The position numbers and the translations under genes were made by a program. Below are positions 18,978 to 27,493 of a stretch of 64,000 nt of DNA, one piece after another. The stretch spans positions 1 through 64,000 of the forward strand of contig CAIVQO010000053.1 of the NCBI GenBank assembly GCA_903908065.1, read 5' to 3'. Each line of letters opens with the position of its first letter. Position 1 is the stretch's first letter. Source of the stretch: an uncultured beta proteobacterium. Its GTDB lineage: Bacteria > Pseudomonadota > Gammaproteobacteria > Burkholderiales > Rhodocyclaceae. The notes under the pieces were generated by a model that was given only the letters and a program-made list of their open reading frames with translations, had not been told where the DNA came from and searched no databases.

Positions 18978-19249
18978 CCGAAGTTCGCCGGCTGGTCATC
19001 CACGGCGTGGTGCAGGGGGTAGGGTTCCGCTATGCGATGGCAGCCCAGGCCCGCATGCTCGGCCTTGCCGGCTGGGTCCGCAATCGGCGCGATGGCACCG
19101 TCGAGGCCATGATTTCCGGTGGCGCCGAACCGGTCGCGGCGATGCTGGCGTGGAGCCATCACGGGCCGGCCGGCGCCAGTGTCGACCACGTCATGGTCGA
19201 AATGGGCAGCGGCGAATTTTCTTCCTTCGAGCAGCTGCCTACGGCTTGA
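18974..19249 (+). CDS. acyP: Acylphosphatase
   Basis: Small enzyme of 91 aa that hydrolyses carboxyl-phosphate bonds. The catalytic signature [11 protein letters not shown] holds the phosphate-binding arginine, and the second motif [13 protein letters not shown] supplies the catalytic asparagine. The GTG start overlaps the metG stop. The pairing with metG has no obvious functional meaning. Confidence 0.92.
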   Translation: MTEVRRLVIHGVVQGVGFRYAMAAQARMLGLAGWVRNRRDGTVEAMISGGAEPVAAMLAWSHHGPAGASVDHVMVEMGSGEFSSFEQLPTA

Positions 19250-19311
19250 ATTTCGGCTCATTGCCTTTATCCTTGAAGGGTTAATCCAACCACCCCGCAA
19301 GGAGCATCACC

Positions 19312-19908
19312 ATGGCCGTACTCGTAGGCAAAGCCGCCCCCGATTTCACCGCAACCGCCGTCTATGGCAACAACGAAATCAAGGACCTCAAGCTGTCCTC
19401 GTTCAAGGGCAAGCATGTCGTCCTGTTTTTCTACCCGCTCGACTTCACCTTCGTCTGCCCCTCGGAACTGATCGCTTTCGACCATCGCCTCGACGAGTTC
19501 AAGAAGCGCGGCGTCGAGGTCATCGGTTGCTCGATCGACTCGCAGTTCACCCATCTGGCCTGGAAGAACACCTCCATTAACAACGGCGGCATCGGCCAGG
19601 TCGGCTATCCGCTGGTGGCCGACATCAACCACGCCATCTGCCAGGCCTATGACGTCGAGGCGGCCGGCGGCGTCGCCTTCCGCGGCTCCTTCCTGATCGA
19701 CAAGTCCGGCATCGTCCAGCACCAGGTGGTCAACAACCTTCCGTTGGGCCGCAATATCGACGAGATGCTGCGCATGATCGATGCGCTGCAGTTCACCGAA
19801 GAGCACGGCGAAGTTTGCCCCGCCGGCTGGCAGAAGGGAAAGAAGGGCATGACCGCTTCGCCCGATGGCGTCGCCAAATACCTGGCGGAAAACGCTGCCG
19901 TACTCTGA
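19312..19908 (+). CDS. Typical 2-Cys peroxiredoxin (AhpC/Prx family)
   Basis: Thiol peroxidase of 198 aa. The peroxidatic cysteine sits in DFTFVCPSELIAF (Cys51) and the resolving cysteine in HGEVCPAGW (about residue 169). The GGIG segment and the C-terminal YLAEN tail resemble the sensitive Prx1/AhpC class. AAGGAG lies eight bases before the ATG. The gene ends 18 bp before a strong terminator, so it looks monocistronic. An OxyR site was not identified. Confidence 0.94.
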   Translation: MAVLVGKAAPDFTATAVYGNNEIKDLKLSSFKGKHVVLFFYPLDFTFVCPSELIAFDHRLDEFKKRGVEVIGCSIDSQFTHLAWKNTSINNGGIGQVGYPLVADINHAICQAYDVEAAGGVAFRGSFLIDKSGIVQHQVVNNLPLGRNIDEMLRMIDALQFTEEHGEVCPAGWQKGKKGMTASPDGVAKYLAENAAVL

Positions 19909-19925
19909 TCCGGTCTGCTGCGTCG

Positions 19926-19962
19926 AAAGGCCGCACCCCGTCAGGGTGCGGCCTTTTTATTT
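19926..19962. terminator. Bidirectional terminator between peroxiredoxin and ChaN-like genes
   Basis: A stem AAGGCCGCACCC / GGGTGCGGCCTT with a 5-nt loop is flanked by A residues on the left and TTTTTATTT on the right. It ends the peroxiredoxin transcript and can serve the converging ChaN-like gene, whose stop codon lies inside it. Confidence 0.9.
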
Positions 19963-20892
19963 GCCAAACGCCTGACAGGGGTCGGGGCGCCGTGCCCGTG
20001 CGGTGAACCAGATCATGTCGTAGGCGGGCGCGCGTCCGATCCCATCCGTCTCGTAGCTTTCGGGAGCGTTCATCCCTTCGCTGACCTCGACCAGCGCAAT
20101 GCTGAGCATGCGTGTCGCTGGCCGTTGCGCTTCTATGTAGCGCGGCACGCCGACATCCCGCCGGGCATGGCCGCGACCAAGGATGAAGATCGCGCCGCCA
20201 TCGAGATGCCGTAGCGCCGAATCGGCGAGCGTCGCGTCGCGCAGTCGCTGGGCGCGCACCAGTCCGTCGCGCAACTGGGGTCCGACCTTGCCGCAATGCG
20301 AGCCCTCGATCACCGAAGCCATGAACTTTTCGCGGGCGTCGTCCCACGTGGAGAGTAGCTGGAGGCGATCGACTTCATCGGCAGCCATGGAAGCAAAGCC
20401 TTCACGCACCACCGGCCGCAGCTTCTCGCGCGGAAGGTTGGTGGCACGCAGCGGCAAGCGCGCCGCCAATGCCTTGAGGATCAGGTTTCGGTACTGCGCG
20501 ACGTCCCAACCGCGCATAAGCACTGCCGGGTCGCGTCCGGCCCCGAGGGCCTCGTCGATTGCGGATTGCTGGTCAGCGTCGAACTGTTCCATCAGCAGTG
20601 TCGGGCGCCGCCCGGAATCCAGGCTTGCCGACAGCATCTCCAGTTGCAAGCGATGGTGCTCCGGGTTGTCGTGGGTCTCGCCCAGGAGGACCAATTCAGA
20701 CTCCGTTGCCCGACGCTGCAAATCCGACAGGGCGACAAATTTCTTTTCGACGGGGTGCCAAATGCGGCCGGCCAGCGGATGATCAGTTCCCTCCAACTTG
20801 CCATGGGGAAGTATGCCGCAGCCGCCCAGTGAAAGCAGAAGTATGGCGATCACCGCGCGCCAGCGTTGCAAGCTCTCATCCTGAGCTGACAT
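19957..20892 (-). CDS. ChaN-family (haem-binding) lipoprotein
   Basis: Lipoprotein of 311 aa with a lipobox LSLGGC (cleavage before Cys25) and the ChaN/PhuW domain. The hallmark LLGETHDNPEHH motif (about residues 69-80) and a C-terminal GRGHARRDVGVP segment are present. Campylobacter ChaN binds haem pairs, and other relatives are suggested to aid iron or haem uptake. It follows the Sel1 gene by 5 bp on the same strand, so the two likely form an operon. The specific role here is unknown. Confidence 0.8.
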   Translation of the reverse strand: MSAQDESLQRWRAVIAILLLSLGGCGILPHGKLEGTDHPLAGRIWHPVEKKFVALSDLQRRATESELVLLGETHDNPEHHRLQLEMLSASLDSGRRPTLLMEQFDADQQSAIDEALGAGRDPAVLMRGWDVAQYRNLILKALAARLPLRATNLPREKLRPVVREGFASMAADEVDRLQLLSTWDDAREKFMASVIEGSHCGKVGPQLRDGLVRAQRLRDATLADSALRHLDGGAIFILGRGHARRDVGVPRYIEAQRPATRMLSIALVEVSEGMNAPESYETDGIGRAPAYDMIWFTARARRPDPCQAFGK

Positions 20893-20897
20893 GCAGC

Positions 20898-22019
20898 CTA
20901 CTTTGAATCCTGGTCGAGCAGGCGGAGAATTTCTTGCGCCTGCGGAATACCCGCCTTCTCTGCCTGTTCCAGCCAGCGTCGTGCCTCCTCGGAATTGCGC
21001 GCGGTGCCACGCCCCGCGGCATACAGGCGTCCAACGTTGAACTGCCCGGGCGGAAAGCCCTCCTTTGCCGCCGCCAGATAGTGGCCGAAGGCCGCCGATT
21101 CATCCTTGGCGACGCCGCGTCCCTTTTCGTGAAGCTCGCCGAGATTGTTATGTGCCGATACCTCGCCCTTTCTGGCCGCCTCGGCGTATAACTTGGCGGC
21201 GTGCGCCGGATCCGGTGTTCCGGCAATGCCTTCCGCATGCATCCAGCCCAGTAAGGTGGTCGCGCTGGCCCGGCCGTCGCGCGCCGCCCGATCCAGGCGC
21301 GCCAGGGCACATGCCACGTCGGGCGGTTCGGCGTCCAGGCAGATGCGACCCATGCGCTCGTTTGCAGCGACATGGCCGGCATCGGCTGCCTCGCGAATCA
21401 GGGAGAGGGCTCGCGCCGGATCGCGTTCCTCAATACATTGGGCATGACGGAAGCGGGCGCCGGCGAAGCCCTTCTCCACCGCGGTGGCAAAGCGCTGGCA
21501 CGCCCGCTCCACGCTCTTCGTGCCTTCGAGACCATGCAGTTCGACTGCCCCTAGCACGTAGTCCGCCGCGCCGACACCGCGTGCCGCCATGTTCTCAAGC
21601 GCCGGGCGGGTTTCCGCAAAGCGCTTGGGATACTGGCTGACATAGGCACCAAACAATTTTTCGTCTCCCCGCGACAGTGCCTTTTCGGCCGATCGCAACG
21701 CGCGCAATGCAAGTTCGGCCAGTTTTTGATTCGCCAGGCTGTCATCCGGAGTCACTGCCAATGCGTTTTGAAGTGAAGTTGCGTCTTCTTCGATCAGTTG
21801 GAATTCGGCGGCGGGATCGAGCAGTGCCGGTGCGGCGACCGGCTTTTTCATTGACGTCTTGCTTGAACTAAGTTTTGCTGCCTTGGTCTTGGTTTTGTGC
21901 TTATTTGATTTAGCGGCGACTTTCTTCGACTTTGTTTTTGCGCAGGCGATATCCGCAGGCCCAAGGCTCAGGCCGAAGGCGATCAACATGCAGACGGCAA
22001 TGCTGTAAAATCTTCTCAA
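20898..22019 (-). CDS. Exported Sel1-repeat (TPR-like) protein
   Basis: About 373 aa with a hydrophobic N-terminal export segment, then a Lys/Ser/Thr/Ala-rich stretch and at least five Sel1-like repeats (for example AKLYAEAARKGEVSAHNNLGEL and AFGHYLAAAKEGFPPGQFNVG). Such solenoids act as protein scaffolds. The start is uncertain: TTG 22019 gives a basic RRFYS before the hydrophobic core, ATG 21989 lacks positive charges, and longer forms run into the divergent cytochrome gene. It may be periplasmic and serve the neighbouring cytochromes, which is inference from position. Confidence 0.75.
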   Translation of the reverse strand: MRRFYSIAVCMLIAFGLSLGPADIACAKTKSKKVAAKSNKHKTKTKAAKLSSSKTSMKKPVAAPALLDPAAEFQLIEEDATSLQNALAVTPDDSLANQKLAELALRALRSAEKALSRGDEKLFGAYVSQYPKRFAETRPALENMAARGVGAADYVLGAVELHGLEGTKSVERACQRFATAVEKGFAGARFRHAQCIEERDPARALSLIREAADAGHVAANERMGRICLDAEPPDVACALARLDRAARDGRASATTLLGWMHAEGIAGTPDPAHAAKLYAEAARKGEVSAHNNLGELHEKGRGVAKDESAAFGHYLAAAKEGFPPGQFNVGRLYAAGRGTARNSEEARRWLEQAEKAGIPQAQEILRLLDQDSK

Positions 22020-22041
22020 ATCAAAAAGTAACGGCACGCTG

Positions 22042-22404
22042 ATGAAGCCGGTTCTTGATTCTGGCATTGCATTGCACAAGCTGATCATCGCGATAGCGCT
22101 GACTTTCGGCCTGAATCCTTCGTTCGCGCAGGCTGTCAATGAAGACGCGGCAACCGCCTTGGCCAAGGCCGGCAACTGTTTTCGCTGCCATTCCGTTGAT
22201 AAAGCCAAAAAAGCCCCGTCCTACAAGCGCATTGCGGCCAAGTACAAGGGCAAGGCGGAGGCCGAGGCGATTCTTATGAAGCACCTGTCGGGTTCGCAGA
22301 AGGTCAAAGTGGAGGATGGTGGTGACGAGGAGCATGAACCTCCGCCAGCCAAGAACCCGGAGGAGGTTAAGAATCTGGTGCGTTGGATCCTTTCGTGGGA
22401 ATAG
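22042..22404 (+). CDS. Small monohaem c-type cytochrome
   Basis: Exported cytochrome of 120 aa with a signal peptide to about Ala29 and one haem-binding motif, CFRCH (residues 46-50). The fold is class I-like, ending in the helix EEVKNLVRWILS. The position before that helix, where Met-Pro-Pro usually supplies the sixth ligand, reads EHEPPP, so His98 may replace methionine. Bis-histidine ligation would lower the potential. It diverges from the Sel1 gene and converges on the MtrB-like gene, so it is a likely periplasmic electron shuttle of this locus. Confidence 0.85.
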   Translation: MKPVLDSGIALHKLIIAIALTFGLNPSFAQAVNEDAATALAKAGNCFRCHSVDKAKKAPSYKRIAAKYKGKAEAEAILMKHLSGSQKVKVEDGGDEEHEPPPAKNPEEVKNLVRWILSWE

Positions 22405-22437
22405 CAAGTAGCAGATTCGTCTGCCCACTTGACCCAA

Positions 22438-22480
22438 TAAAAACGACACGGGCCGCGTCTGCGGCCCGTGTCGTTTTTTC
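22438..22480. terminator. Strong bidirectional terminator between the cytochrome and mtrB-like genes
   Basis: A long GC-rich stem AACGACACGGGCCGC / GCGGCCCGTGTCGTT with a GTCT loop has A residues to its left and T residues to its right. It separates the plus-strand cytochrome from the converging MtrB-like gene that ends at 22490. Confidence 0.93.
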
Positions 22481-22489
22481 AGCTGCGGG

Positions 22490-24805
22490 TTACCAGTGCT
22501 TGATTACCGCGGACACGCCAAATACATGGTTGCTGGAGCGAGGTGCTGTCTGGCCATTGAGCAGAACGTTCGCGTCGCTGGTCGCAGTCAGATTGTCGTA
22601 CGCCCAGTCGGCAGACTTCAGGTTCTCGTAGATGTAGTTGAAGCGCCAGGTGATCTGCTTGCTGTAATCCCACTTGGCGAAGAGTTGCAGGGTATGCAGT
22701 TTGCTCCAGTTGTCTGGCATGTTGGTTTGGGCAGGCGCAATTCCAGTCCCGGTCGAGATCGAGGTTTTGCCGACTCCGCTATTGAAGACATAGGTGCCGC
22801 CGACGTCCCATTTCTCCCAGTCTTCCGGTTGCCATTTCATGCCGAGGCCAAGTGTATGGTCGCGGTTCAACAGATTGGCTGTCCATTCGAGATTGGCCAG
22901 GATAGCGGTAGAGCCTTGGCGGCTCCGCTGTTTGGTACCGGTATCGCCGAGGTTGTAGAAGGCGAAGGTGGTCAGGTTCTCTTCCGGCTGCCACTGCGCA
23001 TCGAGACTCAGGTTGGTGCCATCGGCGAGGGTCCGGCCCAGGCATGTATCGGGGAGGCCGGCGATCGCGGCGGCCAGGTTGGCGTCAACGATAGTGCCGC
23101 AGTTCTTGTCGGCAGCCCGGCGACGGAAGGTATCGGCACCGGCCTGAACTGTGACGGTTTCCGAGACCGTCCAGTTGCCCGAGGCACGAATGCGATCCTC
23201 GTCGAAATCCTGATACAGGAAGGAACGCATCGCCGGATTGTTCGTATTGTTGGTCCCTACCGCGGGGTTCCAATAAGTGTTGCGGAAGTAGGCATTCTTG
23301 TCGTACTCCGAGCCGCGTCGCTGGGTATGGCTATAGCCAACATTGCCGAGTACATCGGTACCGATGGGACGCCTCAGTTCCAGGGAGAATTTGTCGGTAT
23401 TCGTGTAATCGCGGTCGGCGTGGTTCTCATACTGCGCATCCTTCATCGAGTAGTGAACGTTTTTGCGCTCGATTCCTGCACGCACAATGGTTTTCGGGGC
23501 GATCTCATAGTCGCCGTCGAGACTGAAGATGTGTTCCCGAGTGCTCAGTGGTGCGTTCCGGCGACTCCCGGTGTTAATCGCTCCGCCTGCAGGTACTACG
23601 TCGTTGTCGCGGGAAATGTACAAATAGTTTGCAACCGGTGTTCGGTTATCACTGTTGTGGTACTGGTAGGCCAGCTTCAGATTCATCTTGTCGACGGGCT
23701 TGGTCGTAAGCGCTACATCGAGCAGGGTCTTGACGACTTTGCCATCCAGCGAGGCTCTTGGAGGTACATTTCCGGCGGCTCCGACACCGAGGTTTGCGGA
23801 ATAGGGCAGGAAGGCATCATTCTGGCTTGCAATGCTGTAGGAGAACTTGCTCATCAGGCGAGTCGATTTGCTGAAGTTGTAGGCACCGGTCGCATTGACT
23901 TGGTGATAGTCATTGCTCGGCGCGAGCGACATGCGTTGAGTGGCATCGACAGCATCGAAGGGATTGGCAACAGAGAACGACGTCAGATTGTTCTGGAACT
24001 TGGAATAGCTGTAACCAACCGAGAATTGCGCCTGCTTGGTGTTATAGGACAAGATGGCGTCGACGATGCTCGTCTTGTCGTCGATCTGGTAAGGAATAAG
24101 CATGCTTTTTGCAGATCCGACTCCAGTAGGCAGTCCGGTCAAGCGAGTTCCATCTCGACGGTCTTCACGGAAGCTGACCTTCCAGTCCCAGTTGCTGTTG
24201 GCGAGGCCACTAAAGCCAATGCGTAGGATGTCACGGTTTTGTTCGAGGTCGAATTTCTTCATTACCGCGTTCAAGTTCGCGGCATTGGTCGAAACGCCAT
24301 TGTTGATCGCGAATCCCGCAGGCAAGGTCAGGTTGCTGGTACCGAGCCCGTTGTGAATGAAGTAGGTCGGCGATGTCAGGGACTTGCTCAACTGGTCATA
24401 GTTGATGCTGGCATTCCAACTCCCCTGCACGCCGCCTTCGGCTTGCAACTTGCGCGAATCGAGGCCAAGCGTCGACCCGAACACCTGCCAATACCGGGCG
24501 TCGTTGCCGGAATCCCGGGAAATCCAGTTGAAGCCTGCGATGGGAAACCCGCCCTTGTCCTTCAGTCCCGAGAACTGGCCAAAGCGGTAGCCCGGCTGGG
24601 TATTGTTGCCGACACCGAGCTCGACATAATTGTCCGACCAGCGAGACATGTCCGCGTCGCGAAACAGGATGTCAGTGTCCTTGAATAGCCGCGCGGTCAT
24701 CACGGGGTCGGCGAAGGCCGTGCCGTTACCAAGGGCTGCGAGGGCGGAAGCGACAGCCACGCCGATAGCGCGGCGGCGAAGGGTAATCAGTTTGTCCTGG
24801 TTCAT
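22490..24805 (-). CDS. MtrB/PioB-family outer-membrane beta-barrel
   Basis: Outer-membrane porin-like sheath of 771 aa for a decahaem cytochrome. A signal peptide (cleavage near AFA, residue 32) is followed by alternating amphipathic strands such as WKVSFREDRRDGTRLTG and RLMSKFSYSIASQNDAF, and the chain ends in a terminal Trp (VIKHW), as expected for barrel insertion. The early domain DNYVELGVGNNTQPGYRFGQ is typical of decahaem-associated barrels. No N-terminal CXXC pair as in Shewanella MtrB is seen, so it is closer to the PioB/MtoB type. It lies 30 bp after the decahaem gene. Electron direction (Fe(II) oxidation or mineral reduction) cannot be told from sequence. Confidence 0.9.
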   Translation of the reverse strand: MNQDKLITLRRRAIGVAVASALAALGNGTAFADPVMTARLFKDTDILFRDADMSRWSDNYVELGVGNNTQPGYRFGQFSGLKDKGGFPIAGFNWISRDSGNDARYWQVFGSTLGLDSRKLQAEGGVQGSWNASINYDQLSKSLTSPTYFIHNGLGTSNLTLPAGFAINNGVSTNAANLNAVMKKFDLEQNRDILRIGFSGLANSNWDWKVSFREDRRDGTRLTGLPTGVGSAKSMLIPYQIDDKTSIVDAILSYNTKQAQFSVGYSYSKFQNNLTSFSVANPFDAVDATQRMSLAPSNDYHQVNATGAYNFSKSTRLMSKFSYSIASQNDAFLPYSANLGVGAAGNVPPRASLDGKVVKTLLDVALTTKPVDKMNLKLAYQYHNSDNRTPVANYLYISRDNDVVPAGGAINTGSRRNAPLSTREHIFSLDGDYEIAPKTIVRAGIERKNVHYSMKDAQYENHADRDYTNTDKFSLELRRPIGTDVLGNVGYSHTQRRGSEYDKNAYFRNTYWNPAVGTNNTNNPAMRSFLYQDFDEDRIRASGNWTVSETVTVQAGADTFRRRAADKNCGTIVDANLAAAIAGLPDTCLGRTLADGTNLSLDAQWQPEENLTTFAFYNLGDTGTKQRSRQGSTAILANLEWTANLLNRDHTLGLGMKWQPEDWEKWDVGGTYVFNSGVGKTSISTGTGIAPAQTNMPDNWSKLHTLQLFAKWDYSKQITWRFNYIYENLKSADWAYDNLTATSDANVLLNGQTAPRSSNHVFGVSAVIKHW

Positions 24806-24835
24806 AACATCACCTGTCGGCAGGGTTTGCTCGAA

Positions 24836-25816
24836 TCAGCGCTGCAGTCGCGCGCCAGACGGATGGTTGGTTCCGTGGACCTTCATGTGGCAATTGGTAC
24901 AGGAACTGCCGGCAACGCGCTGAAGGTTCCCCGTGCTGGGTCCGCCCGGGAAGACTTCTGCGCCGAAGGCAGTGCTGCCATGCCCTGTGTTATGGCACTG
25001 CTGGCAGAGGTAAGGCATGCGCGTCTTCAGCATCGGCGCGTTGTTGGTACCGTGTGGATCATGGCAGTTGGTACAGTCGTCCTGCGCCGAGCGGTGTTCC
25101 CAGAGGAAAGGCCCGCGAAACTGGGCATGGCACTGGAAGCAGGTTTCATTGACCGAGTTCTTTTGCAAGGATGCCTTGGTGGGCGAACCGTGAGGCTGAT
25201 GGCAGGATGAACAGGCAAAGAAGCCCGTCTTGGTGGGATGGGTCGAGACGCGGTGTAGTGCAGCACGCCGGTCCTGGTGGCAGCTGAAGCAGACGCTGGC
25301 CTGTGTTTCGGCGACGAGTACCGGATCCTTGGTGGCATGCAGGCGATGGCAGCTGGCGCAGGCGGTCTTGGTCTGGTCGTGCTTGCTTCCCTGCCAGTGG
25401 GTTCGAGAACCATTCTGGTGGCAGTTTAGGCAGGCCTCGTTTTGCTGGTCTGAGGGAGCTTTATTGCCAAAAACGACCGGAACTAAGCCGGCCTTGCGGG
25501 GGGTCTTCAGGTGTTCGGTCAGATCACCATGGCAACTGCCGCACATGGCGTCTTCCGGGTTGCCGGTAAGCGACGTGCCTTTCGCCATGGGCGTCCGGGC
25601 ATCTCCCTTGACCGCATGCTTGGTCCGCGTAATGCCGTAATAGCCTTCGTGGCATTCGATGCAGGGCTTGATCTCGCCGCTCTCTGCCCGTGTGCGCGCG
25701 GCGTTCGCGCCTTCTTTGCCAGCGGTCTGGGCTTGCGCCGGGCCCATCGTGCCCAGCACAGCCAGCAAGCTCAGGCAGGACACGAAGGCGCGAATGATTT
25801 TCCTGGGTATTTTCAT
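24836..25816 (-). CDS. Decahaem c-type cytochrome, MtrA/DmsE/PioA family
   Basis: Periplasmic 326-aa cytochrome with a signal peptide ending in AQA (residue 30) and exactly ten CXXCH motifs, from CIECH to the last CTNCH. The total and spacing match MtrA/DmsE, in which haems form a wire through an MtrB barrel. The extra N-terminal region of PioA is absent. It is cotranscribed with the barrel gene (30 bp gap). The ccm genes in this window would mature it. An inverted repeat and possible promoter lie upstream. Confidence 0.93.
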   Translation of the reverse strand: MKIPRKIIRAFVSCLSLLAVLGTMGPAQAQTAGKEGANAARTRAESGEIKPCIECHEGYYGITRTKHAVKGDARTPMAKGTSLTGNPEDAMCGSCHGDLTEHLKTPRKAGLVPVVFGNKAPSDQQNEACLNCHQNGSRTHWQGSKHDQTKTACASCHRLHATKDPVLVAETQASVCFSCHQDRRAALHRVSTHPTKTGFFACSSCHQPHGSPTKASLQKNSVNETCFQCHAQFRGPFLWEHRSAQDDCTNCHDPHGTNNAPMLKTRMPYLCQQCHNTGHGSTAFGAEVFPGGPSTGNLQRVAGSSCTNCHMKVHGTNHPSGARLQR

Positions 25817-26183
25817 GATCTCGATTCCAACTTGGCGACAATGCGTTGCACTGAACGGCCGGTAGTTTGTCGCGGCACTTCGACAAACAGGCGCACAATC
25901 CTGACAAACTACATTACTAAAGTTCTATTTCATCTTGATTCAAACAGACTTTTTGTCAGCGCAAGACATTTGGTGGTCTTGTGTCGTATTTCACCTACGT
26001 CAGCTGTTTGTTTTTTGCAACACCCGACCGTTTTCCTTATTCCTTTTATGAACAGGTAATTACTCTAGCAAGCTGAAGTCTTTTCGAGGGTGGATGTACG
26101 GCAAGCACAATCCCTGACCTGCCGAGTGGCACGTCAGGGATTCAGGGTTGCGGGAGCGCTGCGGCGGGGGAGGTGGCTGTGGC
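25817..26183. other. Intergenic region between the helical-linker cytochrome and the decahaem gene
   Basis: No coding region is supported. It holds the operator-like repeats and weak promoter near 25865-25943 and an AT-richer zone (25900-26070). On the left side of the next gene is a long hairpin with arms AATCCCTGAC / GTCAGGGATT (26110-26119 and 26134-26143) containing an inner TGCC/GGCA stem. The hairpin lies 40 bp after the end of the helical-linker cytochrome and lacks a T tract, so it may be a processing or stability element rather than an efficient terminator. Confidence 0.6.
25865..25943 (-). promoter_or_regulatory. Possible promoter and operator of the mtrA-like gene
   Basis: On the minus strand TTGAAT (25938-25943), an 18-bp spacer and TAGTAA (25914-25919) make a weak sigma-70 candidate. 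Just downstream are arms GTTTGTCG/CGACAAAC (25865-25872 and 25881-25888) with an 8-bp spacer, plus a third half-site TGACAAAC near 25902-25909. This looks like an operator covering the start of transcription. The regulator is unknown. Confidence 0.4.
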
Positions 26184-27488
26184 TTACTTGGCGCGGGTCG
26201 CGATGTAGTCGGCAACGATCTTGTACTCGTTGCCTTTCATATCGTCGGTGACGCCTTCTTCCTTGTGCGTCTTGTTCTTCGTCAGCCGCGAAACCACGCA
26301 CTCCCAATCACCCTTGTACTTTTCGTGGATGTTCTTCATTGGGGGGCCGGTCTTTTTCTGCACATAGGCATGGCATTGCGGACAGCCGACGCGCTCAATG
26401 ATGGCTTTGGCGGCATTTTCGTCCACGGTGCCCAGCGGGGCACCGGTTGGGGCCGGGCAGGGCGGCAGGTCGGACCCGTCCCGGTAGGCAAGCTTCTTCT
26501 TGCCGCCGGCGGGGGCAGGTTCTGCCTTGGCCTGTTCGCCTTTGGCAGCTTCCTGCTTTTTCGCCTGAGCCTGGGTCTCGGCGTCGCGCTTGGCCCTTTC
26601 CTCGGCATCGCGTTTTTGCTGTGCTGCGAGCTCCGCGTCGCGTTTGGATTTGGCGTCGGCCTCCTGTCGGGCACGCTCCTCGGCTTCACGTTTGGCGCGC
26701 GCCTCGGCGTCGCGCTTGGCCGCTGCCTGGGCCTCGGCTTCTTTGCGCGTGCGCTCTTCGCTCTCTTTGCGGATAGCCTCCAGTGCCGCGGTGTCCTTGC
26801 GCGCCTTGGCCTCCGCTTCGCGCTTGGCCAGCTCGTCCTTCTCCTGCTTGGCCTTGGCCTGGGCTTCGGCGTCGCGCTTGGCCTGCGCCTTGGCATCCGC
26901 CTCCTGACGCGCCTTGGATTCAGCGTCCTTTTTCGCCTGCACTCTAGCCTCGGCCTCGGCCTTGGCCTTGGCTTCCGCATCCTTTTTCGCCTGCGCCTTG
27001 GCCTCCGCCGCGGCCTTGGCTTTCGCTTCGGCATCGCGCTTGGCCTGGGCCTTTGCCTCGGCGGCCTCCTTCGCCTTGGCTTCGGCTTCCTGCTTCGCCT
27101 TTTGCGCGGCAAGGCGCTTGGCTTCGGGGCTGCCTGGCTTGGGTTTGGCCGCTTCGGCTGCGGCCTGCTCTTCGAACGTGGTGGCCGCAAGCCATTCCGC
27201 CAGGGCACGGATCTCGGCGGGCGATACGTTCTTCAACTCGCCGGCATGGGCGGCCGCGCCGGAGATTGCTGCAGATGTCTTGCCCGGGTCGCCCTTGAGC
27301 GTTCCCCGCATCACCTTTACCGATGGGGCGATGCCGCGGGCTTCATGGAAATGACACTGGGAACACTGCTTCTGGTCGAACAAGGCGCGCGCGGCTGGCT
27401 TGGCCTGGGCCAGGGCGCCGACGGCAAACAGCGTTGCGGCCGTACCAGCAAAAAATTTGAGGGAACGGGGAATCCGCTGCGACGCCAT
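26184..27488 (-). CDS. Two-domain c-type cytochrome with long charged alpha-helical linker
   Basis: Exported 434-aa protein with an unusual plan. A signal peptide (to about residue 28) precedes a first cytochrome c domain with CSQCH (residues 42-46). Residues about 108-335 form a Lys/Ala/Glu-rich, TolA-like helix of repeated AEAKAKA/AQAKRDAE units. A second cytochrome domain follows, with CPQCH (369-373) and a helix ending in VADYIATRAK. About 230 residues of continuous helix could span over 30 nm, enough to cross the periplasm. The start is ATG 27488; a TTG three codons upstream overlaps the preceding stop. It sits between the HAMP sensor and the decahaem gene, so a periplasm-bridging electron carrier is a reasonable inference. 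Confidence 0.85.
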   Translation of the reverse strand: MASQRIPRSLKFFAGTAATLFAVGALAQAKPAARALFDQKQCSQCHFHEARGIAPSVKVMRGTLKGDPGKTSAAISGAAAHAGELKNVSPAEIRALAEWLAATTFEEQAAAEAAKPKPGSPEAKRLAAQKAKQEAEAKAKEAAEAKAQAKRDAEAKAKAAAEAKAQAKKDAEAKAKAEAEARVQAKKDAESKARQEADAKAQAKRDAEAQAKAKQEKDELAKREAEAKARKDTAALEAIRKESEERTRKEAEAQAAAKRDAEARAKREAEERARQEADAKSKRDAELAAQQKRDAEERAKRDAETQAQAKKQEAAKGEQAKAEPAPAGGKKKLAYRDGSDLPPCPAPTGAPLGTVDENAAKAIIERVGCPQCHAYVQKKTGPPMKNIHEKYKGDWECVVSRLTKNKTHKEEGVTDDMKGNEYKIVADYIATRAK

Positions 27489-27493
27489 CGTAA

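Noticed and set aside
26500-27170. Possible tandem DNA repeat or assembly collapse in the linker-coding region
   Set aside because: Units are similar in protein (AEAKAKA-like) but vary in length and codons, so this is low-complexity helix coding, not an exact tandem array.
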